DNA of 38,536 bases, from positions 1-38,536 of the forward strand of contig JAVVUQ010000006.1 of NCBI GenBank assembly GCA_036653075.1. Reading direction: 5' to 3'. The DNA is from JAVVUQ01 sp036653075. Lineage in GTDB: Bacteria; Bacillota; Clostridia; Christensenellales; CAG-314. A program made the translations under genes and the position numbers. The notes under the pieces are model-generated. The model was not told where the DNA came from. It saw only the letters and a program-made list of their open reading frames with translations, and made no database searches. Positions 23,866 through 32,091 of the stretch are shown piece after piece; the first letter of the stretch is position 1; every line of letters begins with the position of its first letter.

Positions 23866-24993
23866 TCAATATATGCGCCTATTTTTTCCAATAACTATCG
23901 GAAAGGAAGCGTCTCCGCATAAATTTTTGTTTCTATCAATGATTACTTGTTTATCCATAATAATATGGTTAACTTTGCTATTTTCCATTATTTTACTATC
24001 TTGCATTATAACACAATTTTTAACGCTACAACCTTTCTGTATTTCGACGCCTCTAAAAAGAATACTACCTTCTACTTCTCCGTTGATGATACAACCGTCA
24101 GCGATAAAACTATTTTTAACATTAGAATCTTCTAAATATCTCGCTGGTACTCTATCTTTAACTTTAGTATAAATCTTATCCTTCGCTTCAAACAATTCGG
24201 CTCTAACATCAGCGGTAAGCAAATCCATATTAAAATTATAAAATCCGTTTATATCGTTTATGATTTTAACATACCCGTCGTATTTGTATCCCATAATCTT
24301 CAGTTTAGCCGTATTTTTCATAAGAGAATCTTTAATCAAATCAATATTGCCACGAGCCATACAATTTTCAACTATATTTTCAAGCAAATCGCAATCCATT
24401 AAATAAAACCCAATCGCTCGTTTTTTTAATGTTGTAATAGAGCTATACGGCTCAATTTTAGTAATTCTGTTTTTATCATCTGTTTCAAGGTAAACATCAT
24501 TTGGACTGCGAACTTCATTTTCTGCCAACTCATTATAAACCACTGTAATATCTGCTCTATTTTCTTGATGCAAATTCATCATTTCATCAAAAGTCATATT
24601 GCAAACGACATTGCTGTCTGCAAGCAATACGTAACGCTGACGACTACGCTTAATATAATGCATAATTCCGTGCAATATTTCAATTTTATTATCCCCTGCA
24701 GAAAGCACCTTATCATTTTGCTTATAAAAAGGCGGTAATATGAATAATCCATACTTTTTGCGTCCTAAATCCCATGGCAATCCACCACCCACGTGATCCA
24801 TTAACGACTGAAAATTGTAACTTGTCGTAACTCCTACATTTGAAATACCACTGTTTACCATGTTGCTTAAAATAAAATCGATTAATCGATACCTTCCCGC
24901 AACAGGCAACGCCGACAACGAACGTTCTCTTGTTAATTCTCCTAACCTTATACCTTCGCTTTGCGCAAATATAATTCCCATCGTATCAAGCAT
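23866..24993 (-). CDS. glgD: Glucose-1-phosphate adenylyltransferase regulatory subunit GlgD
   Basis: GlgD is the non-catalytic partner of GlgC in Bacillota ADP-glucose pyrophosphorylase. The 375-residue protein keeps the fold (RLIDFILSNMVNSGISNVGV, LPPFYKQNDKV, a left-handed beta-helix C-terminal part with SFIADGCIINGEVEGSILF) but has the typical GlgD loss of the catalytic nucleotide loop, IFAQSEGIRLGELT instead of LAGGQGSRLG. It starts at ATG 24993, overlapping the TAA of glgC by one base, with AAGGAGGCGAAAACT upstream, so translation is coupled and subunits are likely made in equal amounts. Confidence 0.95.
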   Translation of the reverse strand: MLDTMGIIFAQSEGIRLGELTRERSLSALPVAGRYRLIDFILSNMVNSGISNVGVTTSYNFQSLMDHVGGGLPWDLGRKKYGLFILPPFYKQNDKVLSAGDNKIEILHGIMHYIKRSRQRYVLLADSNVVCNMTFDEMMNLHQENRADITVVYNELAENEVRSPNDVYLETDDKNRITKIEPYSSITTLKKRAIGFYLMDCDLLENIVENCMARGNIDLIKDSLMKNTAKLKIMGYKYDGYVKIINDINGFYNFNMDLLTADVRAELFEAKDKIYTKVKDRVPARYLEDSNVKNSFIADGCIINGEVEGSILFRGVEIQKGCSVKNCVIMQDSKIMENSKVNHIIMDKQVIIDRNKNLCGDASFPIVIGKNRRIY

Positions 24994-26219
24994 TAGTTTT
25001 CGCCTCCTTGCTCATCAGATAAATTACAATTTACCATACAGTTCTTGCCTATATGTCTATTTTTGCCTATATTTATACCACCTGAAATAAGCGACACTCC
25101 GCCGCCACAATACGCTGATTTATATTCGTCCGCATCATTATATCCAATAACTGTGTTTTCACCTATTATAGCGCCCTGCCCAACGATAACCTTTTTTAAC
25201 TTAGCGCCTTTACCTATTACCGCATCGGTCATTATTACGCAATCTTCAATTACGCTACCTTCGCATATCTTAGCTCCATCACTAATTATTGAATGTACAA
25301 CCGTACCATCAACATAACATCCCTCAGTTACAAAACTATTTTTAACATTTGCGTGCTTATCCATAAAATGCGGCGGCTTTAATGCGCTTTTACTGTATAT
25401 TGGCCATTCTTCATCATACAACTTAAGCTCATTACTGTCAAGCATATCCATATGCGCTTCCCATAAACTATAAATCGTCCCCACATCTTTCCAATACCCA
25501 TTAAAAGAATATCCATACATCTTCTTGTCAGTTTTTAGCATAGTCGGTATAATATTTTTTCCAAAATCATTACTGCTACGCTTGTCCGCTTCATCGGCTA
25601 TTAACTGCGCTTTTAATTCAGACCAGTTAAATACATATATTCCCATCGACGCCGATGTGCTTTTAGGTTCTTTTGGCTTTTCGTCAAACGCCGTAATCCT
25701 ATCCTCTGCATCTACTGACAAAATTCCAAATCGACTCGCTTCCTCAATAGGTACTGTTATGTACGCTATCGTTATGTCCGCTCCTGTTGCTTCGTGCTGT
25801 TTTACCATTTTGCTGTAATCCATTTTGTATATGTGGTCACCCGACAAGACTAATACATATTTCGGATTAAACTGGTCAATAAAACTCATATTTTGATAAA
25901 TAGCATTCGCCGTACCTTTATACCACTCTCCGCTATCTTCTTGCATATACGGCGGCAATACATAAACTCCGCCATTTAATCTGTCTAAATCCCAAGATTT
26001 ACCACTACTTATGTATGTGTTTAATATAAGTGGCTTATATTGAGTCAAAACTCCCACGGTATCTATTCCAGAATGCGCACAGTTTGTCAAAGTAAAATCA
26101 ATAATTCTGTATTTTGCGCCAAATTTAACCGCAGGTTTTGCCACATCTTTTGTAAGAGTTCCTAATCTGCTACCTTGCCCACCAGCAAGTATCATCGCTA
26201 CACAATCCTTATTTTTCAT
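24993..26219 (-). CDS. glgC: Glucose-1-phosphate adenylyltransferase catalytic subunit GlgC
   Basis: GlgC makes ADP-glucose from ATP and glucose-1-phosphate, the committed step of glycogen synthesis. The 408-residue protein has the complete active-site set: ILAGGQGSRLGTLT (residues 10-23), AKPAVKFGAKYRIIDFTLTN, WYKGTANAIYQN, LSGDHIYKMDYSKM (near 130), FDEKPKEP and a FNGYWKDVGTIYSLWEA segment. The C-terminal part is a beta-helix of hexapeptide-like repeats ending NIGKNRHIGKNCMVN. The start ATG 26219 follows AAAGGAGTAAAAAG. It leads the glgCDA operon. Allosteric residues cannot be read reliably. Confidence 0.97.
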   Translation of the reverse strand: MKNKDCVAMILAGGQGSRLGTLTKDVAKPAVKFGAKYRIIDFTLTNCAHSGIDTVGVLTQYKPLILNTYISSGKSWDLDRLNGGVYVLPPYMQEDSGEWYKGTANAIYQNMSFIDQFNPKYVLVLSGDHIYKMDYSKMVKQHEATGADITIAYITVPIEEASRFGILSVDAEDRITAFDEKPKEPKSTSASMGIYVFNWSELKAQLIADEADKRSSNDFGKNIIPTMLKTDKKMYGYSFNGYWKDVGTIYSLWEAHMDMLDSNELKLYDEEWPIYSKSALKPPHFMDKHANVKNSFVTEGCYVDGTVVHSIISDGAKICEGSVIEDCVIMTDAVIGKGAKLKKVIVGQGAIIGENTVIGYNDADEYKSAYCGGGVSLISGGINIGKNRHIGKNCMVNCNLSDEQGGEN

Positions 26220-26341
26220 CTTTTTACTCCTTTTTTAAGAATATCTTTAAAAAGACTTCTTTTGACTCTTGTCTATTTTTTCTATATTTAAGCTTAATTA
26301 ATACTTTAAGCTTTATTATCATTTATTAAATCAATATAATG

Positions 26342-27841
26342 CTATTTTATAAAAGTGCATTGCTTTACTGCGTTTTGCCAACCAATATAAAGATTTTCAG
26401 CGTCAATTTCGCTAATTTGCCTACTAAACACTCTATCGGTTTTTCTATGTTTTTTAATTTCCTCTATTGATTTCCAAGCGCCCGTACCTAACCCGCACAA
26501 GTAAACTGCGCCCATAACTGTACTTTCTGTTACAACTGGTCGAATAATTTTACAACCTAATATATCCGCTTGAAATTGCATTAAGAAGTTATTATTGCCA
26601 GCTCCGCCGTCAACATTGAGTTCGTTTAATTTCAAACCTTCTTTTTCCATACATATAAGCACATCTTTAGTAGAATACGCTAAGCTCTCTAACGTTGCGC
26701 GTATAATATGATTTCTATCGGTGTTTCTTGTAATACCTGTAATTATGCCTCGAGCGTTTTGGTTCCAATATGGCGCTCCTAAGCCTGTAAATGCTGGTAC
26801 TACGTATACGCCGTCCGTTCCGCTTGTGCCATCGCCATTTTTTGCCTGTAACGCTAAAACTTCGCTGTCGCTACTTTGTTTAAAAAAATCCATTTTATCT
26901 CTAAGCCATTGTACTGCGCTGCCTGCGTTGAACACACTTCCCTCATAAGCGTATGTTACTTCTCCTTTTATTTTCCACGCAATCGTAGTTAAAAGAGAAT
27001 TAACGGAAACTTTAGGAATTTTTCCACTATTAATCAATATAAAGCAGCCCGTTCCATACGTGTTTTTCGCATCTCCCTCTTTAAAACAAGTTTGTCCAAA
27101 TAAAGCTGCTTGCTGGTCGCCCGCTATCCCACAAATATCAATATCTCTATTTAATATAGCCGTTTTACCTGCTTTTTCGTCGCTTCCAATAACTCTTGGC
27201 AATGCGCATAAAGGTATGCCAAATAATTGTAAAAGGTCTTTATCCCACATCTTCGTATGAATATTAAAGAGCATTGTTCTACTTGCGTTGCTCATATCCG
27301 TAACAAAACATTTTCCTCTGCTTAGACGATAAATAATATAACTATCAATTGTGCCAATAAGTACTTCGCCACGCTCGGCGCGCATCTTTAATCCGCTAAC
27401 ATTATCAAGTAACCATTTTATCTTAGTAGCAGAAAAATAGGCGTCGATTCTTAAACCCGTTTTGAGCTGTATGCTTTCGCATAATTGTTTGTCCTCGCTA
27501 AGCGTTTCGCAATATTTTGCCGTACGCCTACATTGCCATATAATAGCGTTATAAAGTGGCGCTCCCGTCACCCTATCCCAAACAACTACTGTTTCACGCT
27601 GGTTTGTAACCCCTATTCCATATACATTTTTTAAATCTATATCGCTTTGCGCTATTACTTCATTTAAAGCGGCAACTTGCGCAGCGTAAATTTGCACAGC
27701 GTCTGCTTCAACCCACCCCGACTGTTTGTAAATAAGCTTAAATTCTTGATGCGCTTGCGCTATAATTTTATCCTCAAATGTATCATAAACTACCGCTCTT
27801 GCACTCGTTGTCCCTTCATCTAACGCTAAAATATACCGCAT
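26342..27841 (-). CDS. glpK: Glycerol kinase
   Basis: GlpK phosphorylates glycerol to glycerol-3-phosphate with ATP. The 499-residue protein is full length and of the FGGY kinase family. The start chosen is ATG 27841 (MRYILALDEGTTSAR), with GCGAGGTTGGAAAAT upstream; the frame also reaches a TTG nine bases before. Landmarks are the phosphate-1 loop DEGTTSAR (residues 8-15), SGWVEADA, GIGVTNQRETVVVWD (near 80), AIIWQCRRT, AGDQQAALFGQ (near 240) with the catalytic Asp, GLGAPYWN, and DGGAGNNNFLMQFQADIL near residue 410. No glycerol facilitator or GlpD is adjacent. It lies about 57 bases downstream of recO on the same strand. Confidence 0.97.
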   Translation of the reverse strand: MRYILALDEGTTSARAVVYDTFEDKIIAQAHQEFKLIYKQSGWVEADAVQIYAAQVAALNEVIAQSDIDLKNVYGIGVTNQRETVVVWDRVTGAPLYNAIIWQCRRTAKYCETLSEDKQLCESIQLKTGLRIDAYFSATKIKWLLDNVSGLKMRAERGEVLIGTIDSYIIYRLSRGKCFVTDMSNASRTMLFNIHTKMWDKDLLQLFGIPLCALPRVIGSDEKAGKTAILNRDIDICGIAGDQQAALFGQTCFKEGDAKNTYGTGCFILINSGKIPKVSVNSLLTTIAWKIKGEVTYAYEGSVFNAGSAVQWLRDKMDFFKQSSDSEVLALQAKNGDGTSGTDGVYVVPAFTGLGAPYWNQNARGIITGITRNTDRNHIIRATLESLAYSTKDVLICMEKEGLKLNELNVDGGAGNNNFLMQFQADILGCKIIRPVVTESTVMGAVYLCGLGTGAWKSIEEIKKHRKTDRVFSRQISEIDAENLYIGWQNAVKQCTFIK

Positions 27842-27898
27842 ATTTTCCAACCTCGCTTTATCTAATTATAACATAGATTTTCCTATGCCTTAACGATG

Positions 27899-28546
27899 CT
27901 ATAATTTTATCATTTGCTCTAAAGCCTTAACTTCAATAATGTGTTGGACATAAAAATTGTAAAACAATTTAAGCATTACTTTTTGAGGAGCGTATTCATC
28001 TCGTATTTGCGCAATTTCTATGTAGGTATTAAATCTAAACATATCAAATAGTTCAATTACCGCAACAGGCAAGGTATTTTGTGATAAAATCGAAATATCT
28101 GTTACTGCATACCCCTCTAATTGAGCGATATTGTATAAATATTTACCAAGTAATGTTCTATTGTTTACGCCATCGCATTTAAGTAAGGTAAAAAATTTTA
28201 ATGTTTCGCTAAAATAATCTTTGCTATCTTTTTCGGTAACGCTCAAGTTTAACAAAAGTTCTGTTGCAACGCTTGCGGCATAAAACGATTCAACGTCTTT
28301 AGTAATTTTAAAAAAACTTTCAAGTTGATTGCAACCTGTCACGATATTAGTGTTTCCAATAGTTGCAAACTCGTATTCTCCATAGTTAAACACTTGAGTG
28401 GCAAATTTTAATTTTGCGCCTTTTTTCTTTACACCACGCATAATTGCTGTCACTTTTCCATAATCTGCGGTAAATAAAGTAACCATTTTATCATTTTCTT
28501 TATAATCCGCCGATTTAAGCGCTAAAGCATTGACAATATTATCCAT
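27899..28546 (-). CDS. recO: DNA repair protein RecO, lacking the zinc-finger cysteines
   Basis: RecO helps load RecA on SSB-coated single-stranded DNA in the RecFOR pathway. The 215-residue protein starts MDNIVNALALKSADYKENDKMV, with the N-terminal OB-fold (GVKKKGAKLKFATQVFNYGEYEF) and a helical C-terminal half (AASVATELLLNL, LGKYLYNIAQLEGY). It is shorter than the usual 240-250 residues and shows no C-x2-C-G pair in the C-terminal half where many RecO proteins bind zinc; the only cysteines are in GCNQLE and KCDGVN. The start ATG 28546 follows AGAAGGACGAATTA. The order era-yqzL-recO strongly supports the call. Confidence 0.9.
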   Translation of the reverse strand: MDNIVNALALKSADYKENDKMVTLFTADYGKVTAIMRGVKKKGAKLKFATQVFNYGEYEFATIGNTNIVTGCNQLESFFKITKDVESFYAASVATELLLNLSVTEKDSKDYFSETLKFFTLLKCDGVNNRTLLGKYLYNIAQLEGYAVTDISILSQNTLPVAVIELFDMFRFNTYIEIAQIRDEYAPQKVMLKLFYNFYVQHIIEVKALEQMIKL

Positions 28547-28681
28547 TAATTCGTCCTTCTATATTTTTTTATTTAAAAATACCGCTATAAAACCCTAAAT
28601 TAAAATAAATTATTTTTTTGACGTAAAGTAAATAATATAATATAATTATACTACGTTGCGTAAAAAATAAAATTATGCCAC

Positions 28682-28801
28682 TTAAAAGCGCAATTTATGG
28701 TTATTACTGTTTGTTTCATTTTTCAACCGTTTATATAGAGTATAATATCCGATATTTCCTGTTTTTACGAACAATTCCCAAGCAATTTCGTGCGATTTCA
28801 T
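28682..28801 (-). CDS. yqzL: YqzL family small protein, 39 aa
   Basis: This short gene runs from ATG 28801 to TAA 28682 and has a strong ribosome binding site (TAGGAGGACACT). The product contains AWELFVKTGNIGYYTLYKRL, which matches the pattern W-x-LF-x2-TGN-I/V-x2-Y-x-L-F/Y-K of the Bacillus YqzL family. Bacillus YqzL sits between era and recO, as here. The function is unknown. It is likely a real translated gene, because family pattern, position and ribosome binding site all agree. The 5' spacer holds ATATGTACATAT, a perfect palindrome. Confidence 0.88.
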   Translation of the reverse strand: MKSHEIAWELFVKTGNIGYYTLYKRLKNETNSNNHKLRF

Positions 28802-29044
28802 AGTGTCCTCCTATTGTATATATATGTACATATGTAAATTGCGCATACAAGGAGAAAAATATACATTTTGTTAATGTCAATTGTATAATGAAATTTTATA
28901 ACAATGCAACATCAAACAATTATTTGCGTTTGCCATTAAAATCAAATAGTTTTTTCATTTTTTTATATACGACGTAGTCGATTTTAAAGTGGAATTTTCG
29001 TAAAGTTTAAATTATATCAATAAAATTTAATTATAATTTTTTTG
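28802..29044. other. Spacer between era and yqzL
   Basis: This 243-base spacer is AT-rich. It contains the palindrome ATATGTACATAT near 28825 and no other gene I can support. Promoter elements for yqzL-recO may lie here but none reaches a clear match. Confidence 0.5.
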
Positions 29045-29986
29045 TTAATTTTCTTCGTTTTTGTCATAGCCAATGTCTTTCATTAAAAAGTCGCTATTTC
29101 TCCAATCTTCTTTGACTTTAATCCAAAGTGACAAATAAACTCTGCCGTCTAACATTTTCTCTATACTTTTACGAGCATAAATTCCAATATCTTTAATCAT
29201 ACTGCCATTTTTGCCTATGATAATAGGTTTATGCGATTGTTTTTCAATAATTATATTAGCGTCGATATCCCATAATTTGCGTTCTGTATCGTACTCCATT
29301 TTATTGAGTTGTACGCCCACGCCGTGTGGTACTTCTTCGTTGAGTAATAGTAAAATCTTTTCACGTATAAGTTCGCAAACTAAAAACCTTTGGCTTCTGT
29401 CGGTAACAAAGTCATCTTCAAAGTAAGCTATGGTATCGGTCATAAATTTTTTTAAATAGTCACGTAACTGTTTTATATTTTTGCCTTGTCTTGCTGATAC
29501 TGCCCAAACGCTATCAATTTTTTGTAATCCGTTTAGTTTATTTAGTTGCAGCATAAGTGTTTCCGCTTGGCTAATATCCGTTTTAGTAACAACAGCGATA
29601 GTAGGGGTATCTAAACTGCTATATCGGCTAAGCATAGCGATGTCTTCCTCTTTAATTCCGTTGTGCCCGTCAATAACAACTAAAATACAATTTACGTCTT
29701 TAACGGCTGTATCTATGCTTTTTACCATAAATTCGCCTAACCGATTGTTAGGACGTAGCATCCCAGGCGTATCGACGAAAATCATTTGCGTATTATCTTC
29801 CGTCCAAATTCCTAATATTTTGTTGCGTGTCGTTTGCGGTTTAGGAGAAACGATAGACACTTTTTGTTCAATTATGCTATTTAATAAGGTGGATTTTCCC
29901 GCATTTGCGCGTCCTATTATTGCTATATAACCCGAATGAAATCCTTCGTTTGCGTTGTTAACGTCCATTGTATTTGTCATCGTCAT
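29045..29986 (-). CDS. era: GTPase Era
   Basis: Era is a GTPase that checks maturation of the 30S subunit by binding the 3' end of 16S rRNA. The 313-residue protein has G1 GRANAGKSTLLN (near residue 25), G2 TTRNKILG, G3 DTPGMLRP (near 77), G4 TKTD in place of NKxD (near 135), and G5 SARQGKN, then a KH domain with the GxxG loop IIGKNGSMIKDIG (near 270) and a C-terminal WIKVKEDWR. Variants at G1 (GRANAGKS, usually GRPNVGKS) and G4 are modest. It starts in ATGA overlap with ybeY, and GGAG lies eight bases before the start. Confidence 0.96.
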   Translation of the reverse strand: MTMTNTMDVNNANEGFHSGYIAIIGRANAGKSTLLNSIIEQKVSIVSPKPQTTRNKILGIWTEDNTQMIFVDTPGMLRPNNRLGEFMVKSIDTAVKDVNCILVVIDGHNGIKEEDIAMLSRYSSLDTPTIAVVTKTDISQAETLMLQLNKLNGLQKIDSVWAVSARQGKNIKQLRDYLKKFMTDTIAYFEDDFVTDRSQRFLVCELIREKILLLLNEEVPHGVGVQLNKMEYDTERKLWDIDANIIIEKQSHKPIIIGKNGSMIKDIGIYARKSIEKMLDGRVYLSLWIKVKEDWRNSDFLMKDIGYDKNEEN

Positions 29987-30459
29987 CTTGTAATCTCCAA
30001 TTCTTCTAAAACAGCATTCGCTATGCCGTCCATCTCAATTCTATCTTCATCGGTTATATGGTCATAACCCAATAAATGCAGTAATCCGTGCAACGCTAAA
30101 AACGCAACTTCTCTTTTATAAGAATGTCCGTATTCTGCCGCCTGCATTTTAGCTTTCAATTTACAAATAAGTATTTCGCCTAACATAATGTTGCCCGTAT
30201 CAAAATTCACATCTTCTTCTTGTTGCGCAACTTTTAAAATACGTCCCTTTATACCACTTAAATAAGGAAAGCTTAAAACGTCGGTAACGCAATCTTTACC
30301 ACGTTCTTGCATATTAATATCTTTAATAGTATCTTTACCAATAAAACTCAACTCCACTTCCATAGGCGCAGTTTGTTTTAAATATTTCATTGCGCATTCA
30401 TATACTTGCAAAATTAAAAGCTTGTCCTCTTTCCCTATATTAAATGTATTTAATTTCAT
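29983..30459 (-). CDS. ybeY: Endoribonuclease YbeY
   Basis: YbeY is a zinc-dependent single-strand endoribonuclease that helps 16S rRNA 3' processing and ribosome quality control. The 158-residue protein has the metal motif HGLLHLLGYDH with all three His (near residues 124-134), DVLSFPYLSG near 62, and GNIMLGEILIC near 88. Its length is typical. It starts at ATG 30459 after AAAGGATAATTT and ends in TGA overlapping era by four bases. The order yqfF, ybeY, era is the Bacillota arrangement, but dgkA and cdd, often between ybeY and era, are missing. Confidence 0.96.
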   Translation of the reverse strand: MKLNTFNIGKEDKLLILQVYECAMKYLKQTAPMEVELSFIGKDTIKDINMQERGKDCVTDVLSFPYLSGIKGRILKVAQQEEDVNFDTGNIMLGEILICKLKAKMQAAEYGHSYKREVAFLALHGLLHLLGYDHITDEDRIEMDGIANAVLEELEITR

Positions 30460-30534
30460 AAATTATCCTTTTTTTAATTTTTTATTTAATATTATTTTGA
30501 TTAATTAGATTACGTTATCTAAAAGAAAATTTCA

Positions 30535-31989
30535 TTAAGAATTAACTTTTGCGTCTGGATACTTAATTCTTTCGTGTTTAATTCCCAAATAAGTGGTTAA
30601 AATCGTACGTTTTATAGTTTCGAGGTCGCTCATAGTTATGTCGCAATCGGTAAACTGTCCTAAATCAAATCGTTCTTTAACAATATCGTCTACAATTGCA
30701 GCGGCTCTTGATTTATCGTTAGACGCTCTAAGCGCCGCTTCGCTGGCATCTGCAATCATTATAATTGCGCTAATTTTATCCGTTGGCTTAGGTCCGTCAT
30801 AACTGTATTCTTTAATATTTAAATCTCCGCCTTCAGTTATTCGTTTTGCTTTAGCGTAAAAATACCGAATAGGCAAAGTACCGTGATGTTCGGTAATAGC
30901 TCTTTTTATCTCTACCGGTAATTTATATTCGATAGCAAGCGCAAGTCCGTTCATAGTATGCTTTTTAATAAACATAACGGATAACTCCGCTGAGATATCG
31001 TCGTGCGGATTGTGTCCGCTTATCTGATTTTCGACGAAATATTGCGGGTCTTTAAGTTTGCCGATATCGTGATAATATCCCGCCGCTCGAGCGATAAACG
31101 TATCCGCTCCAATTGCGCCTGCGCACGCTTCCGCATAACTTGCAACTAACATACTGTGATTGAACGTTCCAGGCGCTTCAACCATCAATCTTTTAATCAG
31201 CGGCTGATTTGCCGACGCTAATTCTGCCAATCTAAAGTCTGTTACTAAATTAAAGACACGCTCCATTAACGGTACAACAACAAAAAACAATCCAATATTT
31301 ACTAATCCTGACAATAACGAAAACAAACACATTCCCCAAAATTCAGTAAAATCTTTAACTTTTTCTCCAAACAAGAAAAACGTAACGACTGCCAAAGCAA
31401 AAGCGATAAGTCCAATAAACATACCGCCCAAAAGGTATTGTGTTCTGCGGTTAAATTTACTTATCGAATAAGTTCCAATAATACCCGTTGTTATGCCGCA
31501 AAAAAGTGGAAAATATTTTTGAGCGTCCACTACCGTCGAAAACTGTATTTCAGCTAAAAAGAATATCATAATAACGATAAAATTAGCAAAAAAGCTGCAT
31601 TTAACTCCAATAAGTAACGCTACCAACAGCGCGCATAATGCGAACGGAGCAGCATAGACGCTAAAATGTATCTGCGAAATATTAGTGACTAATATTATAA
31701 CGCCAAAACTTAACAACATCGCTGTGTATAACGCCAATAATTTACGTCTACTTTTAAGTACTTCCGAATCAGAAAAGTATATATAAAGGACAAGCATCAT
31801 AAACAAAATTAACACAAGCCCACAAAAACTCAGCATTTTACCCAAGCTTATTTTGCCTATGTCTGTTTTATTAAAATACGCAAACTCACATACTAAGCAA
31901 AAAAGCAAGCAAAATAACAACGTTACAAATATAACGAATACCATCTCTTTTTTGTCTAACATAAATTTGTTTTTATTCTTAATTTTCAA
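30535..31989 (-). CDS. PgpH/YqfF-type HD-domain phosphodiesterase without the extracellular sensor
   Basis: PgpH/YqfF proteins are membrane enzymes that cut cyclic-di-AMP with a cytoplasmic HD domain. This one has 484 residues, against about 700 in Listeria and Bacillus. An N-terminal membrane helix (VFVIFVTLLFCLLFCLV, about 18-35) is followed after only a short polar stretch by a second, then about five more. The 7TMR-HDED extracellular domain between helix 1 and helix 2 is therefore absent. The HD domain is intact: NHSMLVASYAEACA (near 277), the HD pair in GYYHDIGKL (near 310), HNPHDD, and EHHGT (near 367). The start is TTG 31989 (MKIKNKNKFM), set by AAGGAGATACGCTT. The neighbours ybeY-era-yqzL-recO match the usual block. 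Confidence 0.88.
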   Translation of the reverse strand: MKIKNKNKFMLDKKEMVFVIFVTLLFCLLFCLVCEFAYFNKTDIGKISLGKMLSFCGLVLILFMMLVLYIYFSDSEVLKSRRKLLALYTAMLLSFGVIILVTNISQIHFSVYAAPFALCALLVALLIGVKCSFFANFIVIMIFFLAEIQFSTVVDAQKYFPLFCGITTGIIGTYSISKFNRRTQYLLGGMFIGLIAFALAVVTFFLFGEKVKDFTEFWGMCLFSLLSGLVNIGLFFVVVPLMERVFNLVTDFRLAELASANQPLIKRLMVEAPGTFNHSMLVASYAEACAGAIGADTFIARAAGYYHDIGKLKDPQYFVENQISGHNPHDDISAELSVMFIKKHTMNGLALAIEYKLPVEIKRAITEHHGTLPIRYFYAKAKRITEGGDLNIKEYSYDGPKPTDKISAIIMIADASEAALRASNDKSRAAAIVDDIVKERFDLGQFTDCDITMSDLETIKRTILTTYLGIKHERIKYPDAKVNS

Positions 31990-32091
31990 AAGCGTATCTC
32001 CTTGTATGAATTATACAATGTATTAATTATATATTGTAACAATATTTTTATAATTGCATATAGCGAATTTATTTATAATGTTTTTTAATAA

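Noticed and set aside
29481..29930. Plus-strand 149-codon frame opposite era
   Set aside because: It lies fully antisense to the conserved era GTPase domain, with no ribosome binding site or recognisable protein sequence.
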